This document shows, one piece after another, positions 45,724-54,972 of a stretch of 64,000 nt of DNA (positions are counted from its first letter, which is position 1; each line of letters starts with the position of its first letter). The notes beneath the pieces are model-generated. The model saw only the letters and a program-made list of their open reading frames with translations, was not told the DNA's origin and did no database searches. A program made the translations under genes and the position numbers. This DNA comes from Brevibacillus laterosporus (GTDB lineage: Bacteria > Bacillota > Bacilli > Brevibacillales > Brevibacillaceae). The stretch spans positions 3,094,001 to 3,158,000 of the forward strand of contig CP033464.1 of NCBI GenBank assembly GCA_007833815.1, given 5' to 3'.

Positions 45724-47385
45724 ATGGATCAAAGAAAATGTGAATGCGGACACACCAACCCGGTGGGAACGCTTTTGTGTGAATCCTGCGGTATACCTCT
45801 TTTACACCCCGTTAAAGAGACGGATGAAAAGAAAGCGTTTCCTGATATGCGTTATGAAGGGATGGCGCGTCGTTCCCAGACTTACTCCTCCACGGTGGTG
45901 GATAAAGTCTGGAACTTCTTTTCCTCTGTAAAAATCGCAATCATCATAATAATCATTACCTTGGTGATGGCGGGTGTTGGTACTATTCTGCCGCAGTTGG
46001 AATATGTGCCAGTCCCTTTATTAGATGAACCGAGCAAAGCTTTATTTTACGAACAAACGTATGGTTTTTTTGGCAAGGTGTATTATGCCTTAGGTTTTCA
46101 TGAAATGTATGGTTCTTGGTGGTTTGTTTCACTGTTAGTTATGATAGGAGTATCGCTGGTTATTTGTAGTTTAGACCGGGTAATACCATTGTACAAAGCT
46201 TTGAATAAGCCACGGCTTAATCAGCATCTCTCGTTTTATAAAGGGCAAAAATTACATGCGGATACATTAATTTCTGAGGGAGTTTCTGTAGAAGAAAAAC
46301 TAACGCAAGTACTGGCCTGGTACAAGAAAAAAGGGTATCGCGTATATCGTGAAGGCAACTCCATATTAGGAGAAAAAGCAAGGTTTAGCCGATGGGGTCC
46401 ATATGTGAATCATATTGGGCTTATAATCTTCCTGTTGGGCGTACTGCTGCGTGGTGTACCTCAATTCTTCTTGGAGGATAATGTTTGGGTACGCGAAGGG
46501 CAAACTGTAAAAGTACCAGGAACAGAGCTCTATATTGAAAATCTAGATTATAAGACTGAATATTATACAAAGGATGAATTTGCTGAAGATCTTCCGTTAC
46601 AAGAGGGACAAGTAATAGCGAAGAACTACCAGACTGATGCTGTTTTATACAAAAATGAGAATGAAGGATTAGCTGGAGCCAAGCCCAAGTTGGTGGAAGT
46701 CAAGAGGGGATCAATCACCGTAAACCATCCAATGAATTACGAGGGCATTCTTTTGTATCAATTAGACCGTAGGGAACAAATGTTGGGCGCACTCAATTTC
46801 GACTTATACGATGCCAAAGAGAAGGAAAAGAAAATTGGCGCGATCAAAATTGATTTGTATGAGCCTAAAAAGGAACTGAAAATTGGTGATCATTACGTTG
46901 TCCGTGTCATGGATTACTTCCCAGATTTTGAGTTAGGTAAAGATGGATTACCAACGACCAAAACAACTTTACCAAACAATCCAATGGTAGCATTGGAGAT
47001 CATGGATACGAAGACTAACGAAAGCGAACGATTAGCGTACGTAGCAGGTGGTTTTATTGAAAATACAACATCGCCTCGCTTTATCTTAGAGGTACATAAA
47101 CCTGACATCATTGATTCAAGTGGCTTATTGGTGCGTAAAGATACCATGATCCCCGTGATATACTTTGGGGCTTTCATTACGATGATTGGGCTTGTCATGG
47201 GCTTCTATTGGCAACATCGTCGGATTTGGTTGCATGTTGAAAATAACGAACTGTATCTCGCCGGTCACACCAATAAAAACTGGTTTGGCTTACAACAGGA
47301 AGCAAAGAATCTGGTGAAACAATTGGAGTTACCATTGGAACTCATTCTTGAACAAGATAAACAAAAACCGAAGAAGAAAACGTAG
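45724..47385 (+). CDS. resB: Cytochrome c biogenesis protein ResB
   Basis: A 553-residue membrane protein of cytochrome c maturation System II, acting with ResC in haem delivery. The N-terminal zinc-ribbon-like four cysteines (C6, C8, C19, C22 in CECGHTNPVG..CESCG) occur in the B. subtilis protein too. Membrane helices near 70-90, 135-155, 220-240 and 480-500 surround a large extracytoplasmic domain. It starts 21 bp after resA. Confidence 0.94.
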   Translation: MDQRKCECGHTNPVGTLLCESCGIPLLHPVKETDEKKAFPDMRYEGMARRSQTYSSTVVDKVWNFFSSVKIAIIIIIITLVMAGVGTILPQLEYVPVPLLDEPSKALFYEQTYGFFGKVYYALGFHEMYGSWWFVSLLVMIGVSLVICSLDRVIPLYKALNKPRLNQHLSFYKGQKLHADTLISEGVSVEEKLTQVLAWYKKKGYRVYREGNSILGEKARFSRWGPYVNHIGLIIFLLGVLLRGVPQFFLEDNVWVREGQTVKVPGTELYIENLDYKTEYYTKDEFAEDLPLQEGQVIAKNYQTDAVLYKNENEGLAGAKPKLVEVKRGSITVNHPMNYEGILLYQLDRREQMLGALNFDLYDAKEKEKKIGAIKIDLYEPKKELKIGDHYVVRVMDYFPDFELGKDGLPTTKTTLPNNPMVALEIMDTKTNESERLAYVAGGFIENTTSPRFILEVHKPDIIDSSGLLVRKDTMIPVIYFGAFITMIGLVMGFYWQHRRIWLHVENNELYLAGHTNKNWFGLQQEAKNLVKQLELPLELILEQDKQKPKKKT

Positions 47386-47403
47386 AGAAGGGGGTTCTCT
47401 TGA

Positions 47404-48630
47404 TTGATACAGGTAAGTAGCAATCTATTATTGATCGCCTTTGTATTGTATTTGATAGCTACTATTGTGTTTGCAGTAGCAATCACTGGAAAACGTTGGT
47501 CTAACAGGGATGCTAAGGCTCATCAGGCAAGATATGAACAGATTGGCGTGTGGATCACTGCGATTGGATTTTTATGTCATCTGGGACAGTTTATTATTAG
47601 ATGGACTGCATCTGGACGTATTCCTACAAGTAACATGTTTGAATTTATCTCTTTTTTGTCGATCTGTATTGTAGCGGGATTTTTACTGCTCTATTATATC
47701 TACAAGTTGGGAGTTCTTGGCGCGTTCGCGATGCCGCTAGCAGCTATTATGTTAGCTTATGCTAGTGTTTTTCCTAAAGAGGTGACGCCACTTATTCCAG
47801 CGTTACAAAGCTACTGGCTAAAGATTCACGTTACCACAGCCGCACTTGGAGAAGGAATTTTGGCAATTGGATTTGCTGCGGGGCTCATGTATTTAATTCG
47901 TACCATTCCGCAAATCAAAAAGTCAGCTAGTACGTTTTGGTTAGAATTTTCCATCAGTGTTGTTTTAATGATGGTTGGTTTTATTGTTGTATCGGCATCC
48001 TTTTCGTCACCAGGTATGAGAACGACGTTTGAATTCCCTGTCTATGACGATAATAAGCCGGCTGTTGTTAAGAATATGCAGCAGGTCGAGTATAAATTGC
48101 CAGCTATTGTGGCACCACAAGAGTATAAAATCATCAAAGAGGGTCCAATTAAGCCGTTTTTTGAAGCACCGTCCTTTATGCATGGTAAGGATGCAGCTCG
48201 TAAATTCAATACAATGATCTGGTCAGTATTGTCAGGAGTCGTGTTCTACGGTTTGATTCGACTGTTATTACGTAAGCGTATTGCAGCTGCTATTCAACCA
48301 TCCTTGGATGACATTGATCCAGAGCTAATCGATGAAATTAGCTATCGTGCTATTGCCATTGGCTATCCTATTTTTACTCTGGGAGCGCTTGTTTTTGCCA
48401 TGATCTGGGCAAACGAAGCATGGGGTCGTTTCTGGGGTTGGGATCCAAAAGAGACGTGGGCACTGATTGTATGGCTCTTTTACAGCGTTTATTTGCATCT
48501 GCGTCTGTCAAAAGGATGGATTGGCGAAAAATCTGCTTGGATGGCAGTACTAGGGTTTGTTATTATATTAATAACGCTCGTCCTAGTAAATTTGGTGATC
48601 GTAGGCTTGCACTCTTATGCAGGCGCTTAG
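47404..48630 (+). CDS. resC: Cytochrome c biogenesis protein ResC (CcsA type)
   Basis: A 408-residue polytopic membrane protein of the CcmC/CcsA haem-handling family. The tryptophan-rich WWD segment WGRFWGWDPKETWALIVW is conserved, with flanking His in transmembrane helices. Start TTG 47404, with GGGGG upstream, 18 bp after resB. Last gene before a terminator that separates resABC from resDE. Confidence 0.94.
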   Translation: MIQVSSNLLLIAFVLYLIATIVFAVAITGKRWSNRDAKAHQARYEQIGVWITAIGFLCHLGQFIIRWTASGRIPTSNMFEFISFLSICIVAGFLLLYYIYKLGVLGAFAMPLAAIMLAYASVFPKEVTPLIPALQSYWLKIHVTTAALGEGILAIGFAAGLMYLIRTIPQIKKSASTFWLEFSISVVLMMVGFIVVSASFSSPGMRTTFEFPVYDDNKPAVVKNMQQVEYKLPAIVAPQEYKIIKEGPIKPFFEAPSFMHGKDAARKFNTMIWSVLSGVVFYGLIRLLLRKRIAAAIQPSLDDIDPELIDEISYRAIAIGYPIFTLGALVFAMIWANEAWGRFWGWDPKETWALIVWLFYSVYLHLRLSKGWIGEKSAWMAVLGFVIILITLVLVNLVIVGLHSYAGA

Positions 48631-48651
48631 CTGTACTGTTTGCTGACAATT

Positions 48652-48679
48652 AAAAAAGCTGGTAGCTCGCCAGCTTTTT
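48652..48679 (+). terminator. Terminator between resC and resD
   Basis: AAAAAGCTGG and CCAGCTTTTT pair around TAGCTCG. In B. subtilis, resDE also has its own promoter; read-through may be partial. Confidence 0.85.
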
Positions 48680-48773
48680 ACTTGTACTATCAAGACGTAT
48701 AGGCTATTTTAGATAGGTAGGTTGTAATGTTTATTTAACTATTAATTTCAATGTTGTAGCAGAGGTGATTTGG

Positions 48774-49487
48774 TTGGAGAAAGAAAGAATCCTCATCGTA
48801 GACGACGAAGAAAGAATCCGTCGCCTGTTAAAGATGTATTTGGAAAGAGAGAACTACTATATTGATGAGGCAGAGCATGGGGAGGAAGCCTTAGATAAGG
48901 CCCTAAATCAAGATTACGATATTATCTTGCTGGATCTAATGTTACCTGGTATGGACGGGATTGAAGTATGTGAAAAAATTCGGGAGCAAAAAGCAACGCC
49001 AATCATCATGCTGACCGCTAAAGGAGAGGAAACCAATCGAGTAAATGGTTTCGAGGCTGGCGCTGATGATTATGTAGTAAAACCGTTTAGTCCACGTGAA
49101 GTCGTATTCCGTGTAAAAGCGATTTTGCGTCGTTCTTCTGCTACTGCTTATTTAAAAACAGATACGGTATCCAGTCATTCTATTCTGGTTTTTCCAGAGT
49201 TAACGATCGATCATGATGCTCACAAGGTTACAGCGAATGGTGTTGAAGTAAACCTTACCCCAAAAGAGTATGAGTTGTTGCATTATTTAGCATTATCTCC
49301 AGATAAAGTATTTACACGAGAAGAATTACTAAAAGACGTTTGGCACTATGATTTCTTCGGAGATTTGCGAACCGTGGATACACACATTAAGCGCCTGCGG
49401 GAAAAGCTAAATAAAGTATCTCCTGACGCGGCTCAAATGATTTCAACCGTTTGGGGCGTAGGTTACAAACTAGAGGTTCCTAAATAG
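48774..49487 (+). CDS. resD: Response regulator ResD (OmpR family)
   Basis: A 237-residue two-component regulator controlling aerobic/anaerobic respiration genes. The receiver domain has D10-D11, phosphoacceptor D54 (ILLDLMLPG) and KPFSP; the C-terminal winged helix includes LTPKEYELLHYLA and DTHIKRLREKL. TTG 48774 is preferred over GTG 48765 because AGAGGTG overlaps the latter. It abuts resE directly. Confidence 0.94.
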   Translation: MEKERILIVDDEERIRRLLKMYLERENYYIDEAEHGEEALDKALNQDYDIILLDLMLPGMDGIEVCEKIREQKATPIIMLTAKGEETNRVNGFEAGADDYVVKPFSPREVVFRVKAILRRSSATAYLKTDTVSSHSILVFPELTIDHDAHKVTANGVEVNLTPKEYELLHYLALSPDKVFTREELLKDVWHYDFFGDLRTVDTHIKRLREKLNKVSPDAAQMISTVWGVGYKLEVPK

Positions 49488-51266
49488 GTGGATAATATCC
49501 TGCGAAGTGTTGTCGGAAAGCTTTGGATGACAATTATAGCGTTATTCGCGGTGGTACTTACCATCTTCAGCTTACTGCTGGTTCAATCCTTTGGTAGTTA
49601 TTATCTGAAAAAGCAGTCGGCTGATTTGGCTCTTCTTGGAACAAAAGTTGCTGCTAGTCTGGAGACTGTGCGTGATCAGAAAGAAATGCTGACGATGGCT
49701 TCAAAAATTTTGACGGTGTACCATACAGGTCTACTTGTAGTGGATGAGCAGAAACATGTTCTTGTTCATGAAACGACTAATGAAAAACAGCCGTACATTA
49801 CCTTGGATAAGCTATTGAACAGTGGGGGATTCCCCATATCTGATGCTTTTACGGGGAAACAAGTAGGACCAAATCGTTTGATTTTTGGAGACAAAGGCCC
49901 AGAAAGTCCTGAACACACACAGTTTCTGGCTATGGCTATTCCCTTTTCTTTTGATGGAAAACAAAAATCGGCACTTATTTTATATCAGGCCATCGAAGAA
50001 GTGAATGGTACTTATCTGGAGATTAGACAACTCATTTTTGTGGTGGGTGTCATTGGTTTTATTTTAACAACTGTGTTCGCTTTCTTTTTATCCTCACGTA
50101 TCACTTCACCGTTGCGTCAGATTAAACAATCTGCTCAGCGTATCGCTGAAGGAGAGTTTAATACAGAGATACCGCTTCGTTCCACAGATGAAATCGGAGA
50201 ATTAGCGGCAGCATTTAATGTCATGACGTTGAAACTACGTAATGTAGTTAATGCGCTGTCTCATGAAAAAGAGCAGATGGCAACGGTTTTGCGTAGTATG
50301 ATCGATGGTGTAATTATGATGGATCAAAAGGGTCAGGTCGTATTGACTAACCCTCAGGCAGAAGATTTTACCCGGGATTGGGCCTATGAAAATCAAGGAC
50401 GTCCCCTGCCTATTCAAGAACTGTATCAGAAAATGTTGATCACGGAACAAGAAGTAATGGAAGATTTCGAAGCCCAAGGGCGTTTCTGGTCTGTTGTGAT
50501 GGTACCGCTATACGATCACAATCAAGTTCGAGGAGCTGTCGCTGTACTGCGGGACATGACTAAAGAGCGGAAACTGGATAAATTGCGTCAAGACTTTGTG
50601 GCAAATATCTCGCATGAACTGAGAACGCCTTTGTCCATGCTACAGGGGTATAGTGAAGCTATTGTAGATGGTATTGCGTCCACTCCAGAGGAACATAAAG
50701 AATTAGCTAAAATTATTTATGATGAGTCTGTGAGGATGACTAAGCTAGTGAATGAATTGTTAAGCTTGGCACGTATGGAAGCGGGACATGTAGAGCTTCA
50801 TGAGGAAATAACGGAACTTCTCCCTTATTTTGAACGTGTATTACGTAAGTTCGCGAACAGAGCAGCAGAGCGCAATGTCGAAATTAAGCTCGATATGCAA
50901 ACGGATTATCGTTTGATTTCTTTTGATCCAGACAAAATGGAGCAAGTGCTGACCAATTTAATTGACAATGCTATTCGTCACATTCCAAATGGTGGACTTA
51001 TTACTGTTCGTATAAAGGATGAGGATGCAGGGAAAGTAACTATTGAGGTAATTGACACGGGTAGTGGCATACCTCAGGAGGATTTACCATTTGTTTTTGA
51101 GCGGTTTTATAAAGCAGACAAGGCACGAACACGTGGTAGAGCTGGAACTGGCCTAGGACTAGCTATTGCGAAAAATATTGTAGCAGCCCATAACGGAAAA
51201 ATATCTGTTCAAAGCAAGATGAAAGAGGGAACAACTTTTACCATTACAATACCAGTCACCATATAG
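49488..51266 (+). CDS. resE: Sensor histidine kinase ResE
   Basis: A 592-residue membrane kinase that phosphorylates ResD. Two helices (about 11-33 and 182-202) flank an extracytoplasmic domain; then HAMP (about 203-255), a PAS-like region (about 260-360), H-box His376 (FVANISHELRTPLSML), N box (LTNLIDNAIRH), G1 (DTGSGIP) and G2 (GTGLGLAI). GTG start immediately after the resD stop. Confidence 0.94.
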   Translation: MDNILRSVVGKLWMTIIALFAVVLTIFSLLLVQSFGSYYLKKQSADLALLGTKVAASLETVRDQKEMLTMASKILTVYHTGLLVVDEQKHVLVHETTNEKQPYITLDKLLNSGGFPISDAFTGKQVGPNRLIFGDKGPESPEHTQFLAMAIPFSFDGKQKSALILYQAIEEVNGTYLEIRQLIFVVGVIGFILTTVFAFFLSSRITSPLRQIKQSAQRIAEGEFNTEIPLRSTDEIGELAAAFNVMTLKLRNVVNALSHEKEQMATVLRSMIDGVIMMDQKGQVVLTNPQAEDFTRDWAYENQGRPLPIQELYQKMLITEQEVMEDFEAQGRFWSVVMVPLYDHNQVRGAVAVLRDMTKERKLDKLRQDFVANISHELRTPLSMLQGYSEAIVDGIASTPEEHKELAKIIYDESVRMTKLVNELLSLARMEAGHVELHEEITELLPYFERVLRKFANRAAERNVEIKLDMQTDYRLISFDPDKMEQVLTNLIDNAIRHIPNGGLITVRIKDEDAGKVTIEVIDTGSGIPQEDLPFVFERFYKADKARTRGRAGTGLGLAIAKNIVAAHNGKISVQSKMKEGTTFTITIPVTI

Positions 51267-51278
51267 ATAGAGAGTAAG

Positions 51279-52445
51279 ATGGATGAGAGAATGGAGTGTT
51301 TTTTTGGGATGAGCAAAACGATTTTGTTCGATGTGGATGGTGTTTTCCTAAGCGAAGAGAGATATTTTGATGCTTCTGCTCTGACGATTTGGGAAATGTT
51401 GTTTAGCGAGAAGTATATCGGGATAGAGGGACAGGTTTTTGTACCTGCTCCTGTCGAAAAAGAGATTAGACGTGTACGTTCTGATGTTTTTGCGGATGAC
51501 CAAGTGCTGGCCTTTATGAAAGGGCAAGGGATTAACTCGAACTGGGATATGGTGTACTTGGTTGTCTCTTACCAACTTATTTGTCTTGCTTCAAAATTGA
51601 AAGAAACGAAACCAGAAGAAGTTCGTGTGTTGTTGACAAATCAAATTGGTCGAGAAGAGATCAGAAACATACAAGCTTTGTTGAGATCGGAAAAGCTCTC
51701 CTTTTCTCCTGATTATTCTGCTTTTGTTACAGATTTTTCAAAAGGAAATGTAGAGAAGAGCGAAATGCTGCTGTATCTAAACCAGATTGCTTATGACAAG
51801 TGTGGAATTAAAACAAGTATTTTTGCACGAACTAGCTCACTGTGGGAGCTTTGCCAAGAGACGTTCCAAGAATGGTATCTGGGTGACGCTCTGATCGCTG
51901 ACTCCATTGGTAGAACAGCGCATCAGTTAGGGAAAAAAGGGTTTTTGTCAGACGAAATTCCAATCGTGGATCCAGCCGTTATTCAAGGAGTGCTACAGGG
52001 CTTACGTGATCGTGGCTATCGTTTAGGGATAGGCACAGGACGTCCTTCTATTGAAACGTATGTTCCGCTCAAAGAACTAGGGATTCTGGATTTCTTTGAG
52101 CCAGATTGTATTGTAACGGCTTCGCATGTATTGGGAGCTGAACAGGAATACCCAGAAGCCGCTCCACTCTCCAAGCCACATCCATACTGCTACTTTCAAG
52201 GTTATTTGACGAGAGGGAGCGGTGTGACGGCGGCACTTTCCTGCCAATTAACGCAGGAAGAACGTGAGAACCTGCTTGTTGTTGGAGATTCCGTTGCTGA
52301 TCTTATGGCAGCTAGGTCGATTGGTTGTCAGTTTGCCGCTACGTTGACAGGGTTGTCGGGTGAAGAAGCGCGAGAGAAGTTTGAACAAGAAAATGCAGAA
52401 TTTATTTTGCGTGATGTAAGTGAGATTTCTACGATTGCGTTTTGA
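51279..52445 (+). CDS. HAD-superfamily hydrolase-like protein
   Basis: A 388-residue protein. HAD motif I is ILFDVDGVFLSEE (nucleophile Asp and the second Asp), and the late VVGDSVADLMAARSIG is motif IV. The roughly 200-residue insertion between them is a large cap. GIGTGRPSIETY is the region expected for motif II. The substrate is unknown. Start uncertain: ATG 51279 is only 12 bp after resE with a weak AGAGAG site; ATG 51309 (MSKTILFD) is the alternative. Probably transcribed with resDE. Confidence 0.8.
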   Translation: MDERMECFFGMSKTILFDVDGVFLSEERYFDASALTIWEMLFSEKYIGIEGQVFVPAPVEKEIRRVRSDVFADDQVLAFMKGQGINSNWDMVYLVVSYQLICLASKLKETKPEEVRVLLTNQIGREEIRNIQALLRSEKLSFSPDYSAFVTDFSKGNVEKSEMLLYLNQIAYDKCGIKTSIFARTSSLWELCQETFQEWYLGDALIADSIGRTAHQLGKKGFLSDEIPIVDPAVIQGVLQGLRDRGYRLGIGTGRPSIETYVPLKELGILDFFEPDCIVTASHVLGAEQEYPEAAPLSKPHPYCYFQGYLTRGSGVTAALSCQLTQEERENLLVVGDSVADLMAARSIGCQFAATLTGLSGEEAREKFEQENAEFILRDVSEISTIAF

Positions 52446-52521
52446 TGGAAATAGTAGTATCAAGTTAGTGTCATAGCACAACAGACTGCTATGTGGAATG
52501 TATGATAAATCATCAATTTGT

Positions 52522-52571
52522 AAAAGGGTATGTAAACAACTACGGTTGTTTTTACATGCCCTTTTCTTTTT
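52522..52571 (+). terminator. Terminator after the HAD-like gene
   Basis: A long hairpin: AAAAGGGTATGTAAACAAC pairs with the complement at 52544-52564 around TAC, then CTTTTCTTTTT. Confidence 0.85.
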
Positions 52572-52600
52572 GTGGATATGATAAAAATGGTGATGAAAAG

Positions 52601-53170
52601 ATGAAACGAACGGGCTTAGGTAAAAAAGTAGTATTAGCTTTGGGGGTTGCTTGTATAGTGGGTACCCTAAGTTGTTTTAAAGCTACCAGTGGTTGTAAGG
52701 ATTCCAGTTCTTTGAATCATGTAGCAAGTGGTTTGGATATCTCAAGTACCTTGTGTATTTTAAGCACTTCCAAAGGTTCTCATCCTTCTAATTCATCAGG
52801 ACTTGCAATCGATAAATCTGCATCTATTTCCAATTGCAAGGAAGAGTATCGTGAGCAATTATTGGAAGGAGCACTCATTAATCGTTATGTAAATCTCATA
52901 GGAGAGACCCTGCAAAGACAGTTTGGCTGTGAAAAAATCGTAGCGATTAAACGACTGGGAGATAGTAACATACCTTTTTTTGAGGTGACAGTACAAGTGA
53001 TGACGTATGGCAAGGAGTATCATCATCCACCTTATGATGCCGTAATACTAGTCATACGAGATCGAATAGACTTAGTTTCTCTGGCAGGGATCTCTAAAAA
53101 GCGTAATATCTCAAAGAAAGAATACCAGCAAGAATGTCGGTGTTCTCAAAGATATCAACAGAAAAAGTAA
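52601..53170 (+). CDS. Secreted protein of unknown function
   Basis: A 189-residue protein with an N-terminal hydrophobic signal (about 8-24, VVLALGVACIVG) followed by Cys25 in TLSC, which is not a clean lipobox. It has a Ser-rich stretch (about 30-75) and a C-terminal domain (about 80-165) with FEVTVQVMTYG and HHPPYDAVILVI, which recalls DUF3888-type secreted Bacillales proteins. It is rich in Cys. The frame is open upstream, but that part overlaps a terminator, so ATG 52601 (GGTGATG upstream) is chosen. No function is proposed. Confidence 0.7.
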   Translation: MKRTGLGKKVVLALGVACIVGTLSCFKATSGCKDSSSLNHVASGLDISSTLCILSTSKGSHPSNSSGLAIDKSASISNCKEEYREQLLEGALINRYVNLIGETLQRQFGCEKIVAIKRLGDSNIPFFEVTVQVMTYGKEYHHPPYDAVILVIRDRIDLVSLAGISKKRNISKKEYQQECRCSQRYQQKK

Positions 53171-53284
53171 ACTATATACATCCAATATTTACCATTAATA
53201 ACTAACCTCCTATGAAAGGAATAGTAAATGAAAGTATGTGATCATTCTATATCCGTGTTCGGAAAGGTAAATGGCTAATCTAAT

Positions 53285-54550
53285 ATGGAAGACAAAAAAA
53301 CGTGGGATCTTATCTCTGTTGCATCAATTCCCCTTGTAATGACATTAGGTAATTCCATGCTCATACCAGTATTGACAATTATGGAAAAGAAACTGGGAAT
53401 TTCTCCTTTACAAGCCAGTATGCTAATTACTACGTATTCTGTGGTAGCTATTTTACTTATTCCTTTGGCAGGTTTTTTGTCAGACCGCATTGGTAGAAAA
53501 ACAATTATCATACCTAGTTTAATTATTGCTGGTCTGGGTGGTTTGCTATCAGGATGGGCGGCTTGGAAGATGGCTAATCCTTATATGATGATACTAGTTG
53601 GTCGTACTTTGCAAGGAGTAGGGGCGGCTGGAGCTTTTCCCATTGTTATGCCGTTGATTGGGGATATGTTTCGTAATAAAACGGAAGTTAGCTCTGGTCT
53701 AGGTATTATTGAAACATCCAATACCTTTGGCAAAGTACTTTCTCCTGTCTTAGGCGCATGGTTAGCATCGCTGATCTGGTATTTACCCTTTTTTGCGACA
53801 CCTATTTTTTGTCTGGTATCTCTTTTGTTAGTAGCTTTTTTTGTTAAAGTTCCTAAAGAGAGACAAAAACCAAAAAGCTTTCAAGAATGTAAAGCGTCCA
53901 TTTTTTCCATTTTTCATGCAGAGGGTCGCTGGTTATATGCGGTTTTTGCAATTGGATGTATCTCCATGTTTGTGTTATTTGGAGTTCTCTTTCATTTATC
54001 GTCGGTATTAGAGGATCAGTATAAATGGGAAGGAATAAAAAAAGGACTTATTCTAGCCATACCATTAGCCGCGTTGTGCCTTGTGTCCTACTTGACGGGG
54101 AGAGTTATTGGAGAAAATAAGACATTGATGAAATGGCTTTCTTTTTCGGGCATGTTGTTCTTGTTGGGCAGCATGCTCTGGATTAGCTTTGCTCAGTCGC
54201 AGAGCATTTATCTGTTAATCATCCTTTTATGTGTAAGTGGTGCTGGAATTGGTGCGACGCTTCCAAGTCTAGATGCTTTACTTACAAAACGCTTTGAAAA
54301 AGAAGAGCGAGGAACCATTACGTCGTTGTATAATAGTGCTCGGTTCGTTGGGGTTGCCTTTGGTCCGCCAATCTTTGCCTATTTGATTACATTTTCGCAT
54401 CGCGTTTTATTTTTGACAGTAGCGGGAATCTGTTTAGTGGCAGCTATTCTCTCCTTATTTGCTATTAAACCATCGGAGAAAACAACAAAAAAAGAAGATG
54501 ATGGCTCTGGTTCTATGCGTAAGATGAGAAGGTACCGAGTGAAAACGTAA
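53285..54550 (+). CDS. MFS transporter (drug:H+ antiporter-like)
   Basis: A 421-residue, 12-helix major facilitator. Motif A GFLSDRIGRK between helices 2 and 3 and GRTLQGVGAAGAFP (motif B region, with Arg in helix 4) fit multidrug exporters of the DHA1 group. The ligand is unknown. The C-terminus is charged. The ribosome site before ATG 53285 is weak. Stand-alone, with its own terminator. Confidence 0.88.
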   Translation: MEDKKTWDLISVASIPLVMTLGNSMLIPVLTIMEKKLGISPLQASMLITTYSVVAILLIPLAGFLSDRIGRKTIIIPSLIIAGLGGLLSGWAAWKMANPYMMILVGRTLQGVGAAGAFPIVMPLIGDMFRNKTEVSSGLGIIETSNTFGKVLSPVLGAWLASLIWYLPFFATPIFCLVSLLLVAFFVKVPKERQKPKSFQECKASIFSIFHAEGRWLYAVFAIGCISMFVLFGVLFHLSSVLEDQYKWEGIKKGLILAIPLAALCLVSYLTGRVIGENKTLMKWLSFSGMLFLLGSMLWISFAQSQSIYLLIILLCVSGAGIGATLPSLDALLTKRFEKEERGTITSLYNSARFVGVAFGPPIFAYLITFSHRVLFLTVAGICLVAAILSLFAIKPSEKTTKKEDDGSGSMRKMRRYRVKT

Positions 54551-54596
54551 ACAAAAACAAAATTTTCGTATTGGTAAAGTTTATGTTAAAAAACCA

Positions 54597-54648
54597 AAAA
54601 AGCCAAGGGAAGGATTCTATTCCTAAGCACTTGGCTTTTATCTTTTTT
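54597..54648 (+). terminator. Terminator after the MFS gene (possibly bidirectional)
   Basis: AAAAGCCAAG and CTTGGCTTTT pair around a 22-nt loop that itself contains GGAA..TTCC; followed by ATCTTTTTT. Confidence 0.75.
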
Positions 54649-54678
54649 GTATCTGGATATTACCTTTTTGCGGTCGTA

Positions 54679-54957
54679 CTATTCGTTCCACCTCAAAGAC
54701 TCCAAGCAATGAAAGCGGAAGGCTTCTGTTAAAAATCTCAAATAGGAATCATTACGGACGATAATTTCAAAGACGCCTTGTTGATCCGTGTAAAATAAAG
54801 CGTCTGTATAATCATTGTCACTGTTTAGATAGTTACGCAATTCTTTAACGCGGTCGCGCATAAGCTCCGATTTTACTACTACACGAAAGGTGACGTCTTT
54901 CTCGTTTTCCGTTTCTTCAATGTGTATGAATGTTTCGTTATACGTATACGTAATCAT
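54679..54957 (-). CDS. Hypothetical protein, 92 residues
   Basis: Not recognised. A soluble, acidic protein (MITYTYNETFIHIEETENEK...) without signal or membrane helix; Arg/Asp-rich in the middle, ending FHCLESLRWNE. A clean AAGGAGG ribosome site lies 7 bp before ATG, and it follows the upstream permease by only 15 bp, suggesting a two-gene unit. Confidence 0.7.
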   Translation of the reverse strand: MITYTYNETFIHIEETENEKDVTFRVVVKSELMRDRVKELRNYLNSDNDYTDALFYTDQQGVFEIIVRNDSYLRFLTEAFRFHCLESLRWNE

Positions 54958-54972
54958 GGTTTTTTCCTCCTT

